From Flavobacteriales bacterium (GTDB lineage Bacteria > Bacteroidota > Bacteroidia > Flavobacteriales_F > PHOS-HE28): 64,000 nucleotides of DNA. Made by a program: the position numbers and the translations under genes. Positions 59,951-64,000 of this stretch are shown here, one piece after another. The stretch is from assembly GCA_016712535.1 (NCBI GenBank), contig JADJQW010000002.1:1612001-1676000 (forward strand), written 5' to 3'. The number at the start of each line of letters is the position of its first letter. Position 1 is the first letter of the stretch. The notes under the pieces are model-generated. The model saw only the letters and a list, made by a program, of their open reading frames with translations, ran no database searches and was not told the origin of the DNA.

Positions 59951-60514
59951 ATGGATATTCACGGGAAGAAAGTGGTTCTCAAGGCCATTGAGTTGGCGGA
60001 TCTGGACCAGTTGAACAAATGGGCTAACGATCCGGAGATCCAGATGATGCTGGGCGGCTGGCACTTTCCAACGAGCATGGAGGATCAGCGCAAGTGGTTC
60101 AATTGCCTTTCGGCTTCGTCCCTCCATCAACGGTTCGCGATCCACACGGTGGAGCACGGTTTGATCGGAACGGCCAACATGGTGGACGTTGATTGGAAGA
60201 ATCGCAACGCGTTCCATGGAATGATGCTTGGTGACAAGGACATCCGTGGGCTGGGTTACGGATCCGATACGGTGATGGCGGTGATGCGCTACGCATTCGA
60301 AGAACTTGGTTTGGAGAGGCTGGATGGCTCGATGATCGAGTACAATTCAGCTTCATTGAAGCTCTACGTTGGAAAGTGTGGCTGGAAGGAGGAGGGACGG
60401 CAACGCAACTGGTATTACAGGCAGAACAGGTACTGGGACCGGATCATGGTCGGTGTCACACGCAAGGACTACGGTGAACTGGTGGAGCGCACCGGTTATT
60501 GGTCCGGTCAATGA
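59951..60514 (+). CDS. GNAT family acetyltransferase
   Basis: A 187-aa RimJ/RimL-type GNAT protein: KKVVLKAIELADLDQLNKWANDPEIQMML, the acetyl-CoA loop DKDIRGLGYGSDTVMAVMRYAFEELGLERL and a C-terminal YVGKCGWKEEGRQRNWYYRQNRYWDRIMVGV. In this context it probably N-acetylates an amino sugar nucleotide, similar in idea to PseH/WbpD-type steps. The ATG at 59951 is preferred because the fold begins there; the open frame back to 59765 is spacer. About 180 bp upstream hold no gene. Confidence 0.82.
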   Translation: MDIHGKKVVLKAIELADLDQLNKWANDPEIQMMLGGWHFPTSMEDQRKWFNCLSASSLHQRFAIHTVEHGLIGTANMVDVDWKNRNAFHGMMLGDKDIRGLGYGSDTVMAVMRYAFEELGLERLDGSMIEYNSASLKLYVGKCGWKEEGRQRNWYYRQNRYWDRIMVGVTRKDYGELVERTGYWSGQ

Positions 60515-61776
60515 CCATAGAGGGCTCAGATGGTATGGCCGCTTCCGATACGCCGGGAAGCAACGCACTTTCAGTGCTGCAGCGTTCGATACGACCGGAG
60601 ATGCTGGCGCAGGATGCCATGCGGATCTCGCTGCTTTTGCGGGAGGTGAAGAATGATCGAGCAGTGCTGCGGTTCATGGAGGAGGTATGCGAAAGGCATC
60701 CATCCTCCGTGTACATGCATCTTCTTCTGGCTCAACTGCATGCTTGGCGTGGCGATCAAGGTTCTGCGCGAAGGACATTCGACGGATTGATGTCCATTGC
60801 AACGGACCTGAACCTCTCGCGGATAGAACGATCGATCAGGGACCACATGGGGGATCCCAGTGCAGAAGTGCACACCACCTACTCAATGCTCCCAGGGAAC
60901 GGGGTTCAGAACCTGGGGTTCTATGAGCATGTTGGACGTTCAGGCCCAAGCACATATTCGTTCGTAACGAAGATCTCGACGAGCGGCTTCTTTGGCAACG
61001 AACCGCGATTCTACACGCGTTTTATCGAACGATGGCCCCAGCTTCGTCCGCTCGCCCCAAGGATGGTATGCTTCGCCAGATCGGAACGGATCGATGTGTG
61101 CATGCTGACAATGGAAAAGGTGGATGGCCGCGAGCCGGAGATCGCGAACATGGAAGTGCAGGCGGTGGACGCATTGGTGCGGGGCTACGTCGCGTTGCTC
61201 TCGGTTGATCCGGTGGAAGTGGAACAATATCTCCTTCCACGCCCCTTTGCCATCGGATTCAATCACGGGTATTTGGTCCAGGCGTTGCATGGCATCCAGG
61301 AGCCCGGTTCGGCCGAAATGGTCATGCTATGGCTCGAAACCGCGATCCGCAGCAGGGGTTATTCCATCGAGGTTCAACGGAAGATCTTGGATCTGGTGAA
61401 GTTGATGCGCGACGGACAGTTCAATGAGCGCATTCGCCCTGATCTCCATTTCACCTTCCTGCACGGTGATCTTCACCGGTATAACATCCTGCAATGGCAT
61501 AGCGGATACTTGTTCATCGATTGGGCGCATTGCACTACAGGTCCCGCCTATGCGGATCTTGCCGTTCTGTTCCGTCGATTTGGCTTCCTCGGAACGGTTG
61601 GCATCCTGGAACGGAATGGGCTGTGGTCGAGAATGGATGATGTTGGCAAGGCGTTGTTCGCCTATTCGTTGATCCTGGTCAGTGTCATGATCGATATCGA
61701 CCCGATCAAGAAGGAGGATCCAGAGCACCTTTTTCTTCCAGCCGCGCGCTTTATGGAAGGGGTGATCACCGCGTGA
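60511..61776 (+). CDS. Aminoglycoside-phosphotransferase-fold kinase
   Basis: A 421-aa protein. The N-terminal ~110 residues are helical (RISLLLREVKNDRAVLRFMEEV, then a TPR-like SSVYMHLLLAQLHAWRG). An APH-type kinase lobe follows with the catalytic loop FLHGDLHRYNILQ and the metal site FIDWAHCTTGPAYADLA. The substrate is unknown; in a glycan locus a sugar or choline-like phosphorylation is plausible. The ATG overlaps the GNAT stop (ATGA). Confidence 0.75.
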   Translation: MTIEGSDGMAASDTPGSNALSVLQRSIRPEMLAQDAMRISLLLREVKNDRAVLRFMEEVCERHPSSVYMHLLLAQLHAWRGDQGSARRTFDGLMSIATDLNLSRIERSIRDHMGDPSAEVHTTYSMLPGNGVQNLGFYEHVGRSGPSTYSFVTKISTSGFFGNEPRFYTRFIERWPQLRPLAPRMVCFARSERIDVCMLTMEKVDGREPEIANMEVQAVDALVRGYVALLSVDPVEVEQYLLPRPFAIGFNHGYLVQALHGIQEPGSAEMVMLWLETAIRSRGYSIEVQRKILDLVKLMRDGQFNERIRPDLHFTFLHGDLHRYNILQWHSGYLFIDWAHCTTGPAYADLAVLFRRFGFLGTVGILERNGLWSRMDDVGKALFAYSLILVSVMIDIDPIKKEDPEHLFLPAARFMEGVITA

Positions 61777-61882
61777 TCGAGGCACGTTCGTATTGGTCCA
61801 ACGAGAGGTCCGCTGCATGCTCAAGCCGTACCTTTCCGCCCGGTTGTGAACGGGTGGAGCAACACCCGCAGCCGTTGATGCC

Positions 61883-62674
61883 ATGGATACAGGGGAAACG
61901 AACGTTGCAGACAAGGTTGAGCGCATGAAGGCGCTTTACATCGAAACGACCAAGCATTCACATTATCAGCGGATGCCTCGGTTCCTGGAAGGTCTTATCG
62001 CGCCGGAGGATCTGCGCAAAGCACACGACCGTTTCGATGAGCAACGTTTGGACTATTTCGCGTCCAAATTGGATTTTGCAGGCAAGCGCGTCCTCGACAT
62101 CGGCGCGAACACGGGCTACTTCACATTTGAGGCTTTCGAAAGAGGCGCACGCGAGGTCATCTGCTATGAAGGCAATGCTGAACATGCCGAGTTCATTCGA
62201 TGCGCTGCAGGAATCTTCGACCGCAAGGTGGTGGTCCAGGAGAAGTACCTCGACTTTGGCGCACCCGTCCCCGAGGCACCTTTCGATATCGTGCTCTTGT
62301 TGAACGTGCTGCACCACGTTGGCGATGATTTCGGGGACAAGTCTATCACCATCAATCAGGCAAGGAAGAAGATCATTGAGAACATGAACGCCTTCGCCAG
62401 CCAGACCGATCACATCATCGTGCAGATCGGCTTCAGTTGGCAGACCGATTACACGAAGCCTTTGTTCCCGAGGGGGTCGAAGGGTGAGGTCATTGAGTTC
62501 TTCCGGGCGGGTATCAAGGGCTATTGGGAAGAGGTCGCCATCGGTATCGCCGAAGTCAGTGATGGTGTCACTCGATACGTGGATCTCAATGATGGCAACG
62601 TCCAGCGCGATGATTCCATCGGCGAGTTCCGGAACAGGCCCATCTTCATCCTGAAGAGCGTGATTCGTTCATGA
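61883..62674 (+). CDS. SAM-dependent methyltransferase
   Basis: A 263-aa class I methyltransferase with motif I VLDIGANTGYFTFEAF (~residue 70), an acidic loop VICYEGNAEHAEF and motif IV-like FDIVLLLNVLHHVGDDF. It probably methylates a sugar or a glycan end group, which would fit the Wzt-type terminal recognition of the exported polymer. Its stop overlaps the glycosyltransferase ATG (ATGA). Confidence 0.8.
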   Translation: MDTGETNVADKVERMKALYIETTKHSHYQRMPRFLEGLIAPEDLRKAHDRFDEQRLDYFASKLDFAGKRVLDIGANTGYFTFEAFERGAREVICYEGNAEHAEFIRCAAGIFDRKVVVQEKYLDFGAPVPEAPFDIVLLLNVLHHVGDDFGDKSITINQARKKIIENMNAFASQTDHIIVQIGFSWQTDYTKPLFPRGSKGEVIEFFRAGIKGYWEEVAIGIAEVSDGVTRYVDLNDGNVQRDDSIGEFRNRPIFILKSVIRS

Positions 62675-63630
62675 GCGGACCACCAGCTCCCAAGGTCTCT
62701 ATTCTTTGCACCGCATACAACCACGGAGCCTACATCCGTGCCGCCCTGGAAGGGTTCGTTTCGCAGGAGACGGACTTCCCCTTCGAGGTGATCGTCCACG
62801 ACGATGCTTCCACGGACGATACAGCGGACATCATTCGGGAGTACGAGCAGCGCTATCCGCAGATCGTTCGGCCCATCTACCAGACCGAGAACCAGTACAG
62901 CAAGGAACGGGGCCGGGTGACCCGCCTTGTTCACGAAGCCGCTCAGGGAACCTATTGGGCCATGTGCGAAGGGGACGATTATTGGTTGGATCCGCACAAG
63001 CTCAAGGACCAGGTCGCCATGCTGGAGGCCGATGCCAGCCTGAGCGCATGCTTCAGTGATGCATGGAGCGAGACAGACGGTGTGCGAACCAGCTTTCAAC
63101 CGGATGTGGGTGGCATCGTTGGCCCCCGAACTAGCATTGGACTGGATGATCTGTTGATGGAGAATTTCATCCCCACGGCAACGTTGGTCATGCGTCGCGA
63201 CCGGGTGATCCCGCTGCCACCGGAACTTTGGAACGCGCCTGCGGGGGATTGGATCATTTCCGTTCATCTAGCCAGGCAGGGTCGCATTGCGTTCCTCGAT
63301 CGCAAGACCGCGGTTCGCCGCCGTCACGCTGGGGGAGTGATCTCCATGAAGCACGAGGTGGACAAAGGCCTCTTCACGGTGGCCTGCCTCAAAGCGATCC
63401 GTGAGATGGTTCCACCTGCAGAGCAAGCCATTATCGATGAGCGGGTGAACGGCCTGAACCGCACCGCAATAGAGCTGGCCTATCAGAAAGGCGGTCGTGA
63501 TGCAGCGCTTAAGGTCTGGGGCACCTTTAAGGGCCGTGGTTTTGACGTGCGTCAACGCTGGCGCTGGTGGATGCTGCTGCATAGCCCCGGTCTGATGCGC
63601 TTGGTGGGAAGGCTGCGTGGCCGCCGCTGA
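62671..63630 (+). CDS. Family 2 glycosyltransferase
   Basis: A 319-aa GT-A glycosyltransferase: VSILCTAYNHGAYIRAALEGFVSQ, VIVHDDASTDDTADII (the DxD-type acidic motif region), GTYWAMCEGDDYWLDPHKLKDQV and IISVHLARQGRIAFLDRKTAVRRRH. It adds a sugar to the growing repeat unit; specificity cannot be read from sequence. Confidence 0.87.
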   Translation: MSGPPAPKVSILCTAYNHGAYIRAALEGFVSQETDFPFEVIVHDDASTDDTADIIREYEQRYPQIVRPIYQTENQYSKERGRVTRLVHEAAQGTYWAMCEGDDYWLDPHKLKDQVAMLEADASLSACFSDAWSETDGVRTSFQPDVGGIVGPRTSIGLDDLLMENFIPTATLVMRRDRVIPLPPELWNAPAGDWIISVHLARQGRIAFLDRKTAVRRRHAGGVISMKHEVDKGLFTVACLKAIREMVPPAEQAIIDERVNGLNRTAIELAYQKGGRDAALKVWGTFKGRGFDVRQRWRWWMLLHSPGLMRLVGRLRGRR

Positions 63631-63662
63631 GTCTTGTTTACGCACCTTTGGCGGCACGGGTC

Positions 63663-64000
63663 ATGGGTCAACGGCGCACAACGGAACATGCACGCAACGC
63701 GGGCCTCGAACAGCTATTGGCAGAGCTGAACGCCGTATTGGGAGGCGCGGAATCGGGCATGCACGAGCTTCCCGCTGAGCCTGCGCATCCGATCATCCTC
63801 GTGGTGGCGGCACCGCGCAGCGGCACAACCTTGTTCATGCAATGGCTGGCAGGCACTGGCCAGGTGTGCTATCCGAGCAACCTGCTCTCTCGCTTCTATG
63901 CTGCCCCGTACCTCGGCGCACGAATCCAGCAGCTCATCGCTGATCCGCGCTTCAATTTCAAGGATGAGCTGGCCGATGCAAGCAGCTACACGATCCCATT
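63663..64000 (+). CDS. Sulfotransferase 3 (3' partial)
   Basis: From ATG 63663 the frame stays open to the right edge. The first 112 codons contain the PAPS P-loop VVAAPRSGTTLFMQWL (~residue 50), as in sulfotransferase 2, after an N-terminal ~45-residue helical lead (NAGLEQLLAELNAVLGGAE). The 3'-phosphate site and the rest lie outside the window. This is the third sulfotransferase-type gene in the locus. Confidence 0.75.
   Translation, partial: MGQRRTTEHARNAGLEQLLAELNAVLGGAESGMHELPAEPAHPIILVVAAPRSGTTLFMQWLAGTGQVCYPSNLLSRFYAAPYLGARIQQLIADPRFNFKDELADASSYTIP

Overview
The window looks like a chromosome segment of a GC-rich member of the Bacteroidota, probably in or near the Flavobacteriales. 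The evidence is: three proteins with type IX secretion (T9SS) C-terminal sorting domains, Bacteroidota-type -7 promoter boxes (TAnnTTTG), a parE/parC pair, a DUF4924 protein, an exosortase with a PIDGG-type substrate, and a conserved LptD / amidase / MlaD / Fe-S block. No rRNA, tRNA or CRISPR array was seen.

Layout. 1-1.8 kb: the 3' part of a secreted metzincin-like protease. 2-7.8 kb: topoisomerase IV (parE, parC) with two small envelope genes between the subunits. 7.9-31 kb: an accessory region with a DUF433/DUF5615 toxin-antitoxin pair, a cupin, T9SS surface proteins, a 21-bp minisatellite, an orphan contractile tail sheath gene, a TPR-adenylate cyclase, an M48 protease and many dispersed repeats. 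31.6-50.4 kb: housekeeping and envelope genes (M3 peptidase, lptD, amidase, mlaD, an Hdr-like Fe-S pair, CotH-type proteins, an OstA-like protein, OmpH/Skp, an exosortase and its putative substrate). 50.6-64 kb: a surface-polysaccharide locus (tyrosine autokinase, Wzm/Wzt exporter, three sulfotransferases, two PLP aminotransferase-type enzymes, WbqC, GNAT, APH-like kinase, methyltransferase, GT2 glycosyltransferase) that runs off the right edge.

The most unusual part is 13.6-17.4 kb. Four unrelated membrane-anchored genes alternate with four short copies (34-69 codons) of what looks like the C-terminal end of a type ISP restriction enzyme. The copies are joined to the genes by ATGA overlaps or gaps of 3-17 nt. 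The same theme of a gene 3' end copied behind other genes recurs in a second repeat family. This family carries the last codons of parC, and in two places it is joined to the tail of an adenylate cyclase. A third family is bounded by terminal inverted repeats that appear to change in a compensatory way, and a MITE-like palindrome fills the gap downstream of lptD. Together these suggest that new genes have been spliced in front of retained 3' tails. This is inference from sequence alone.
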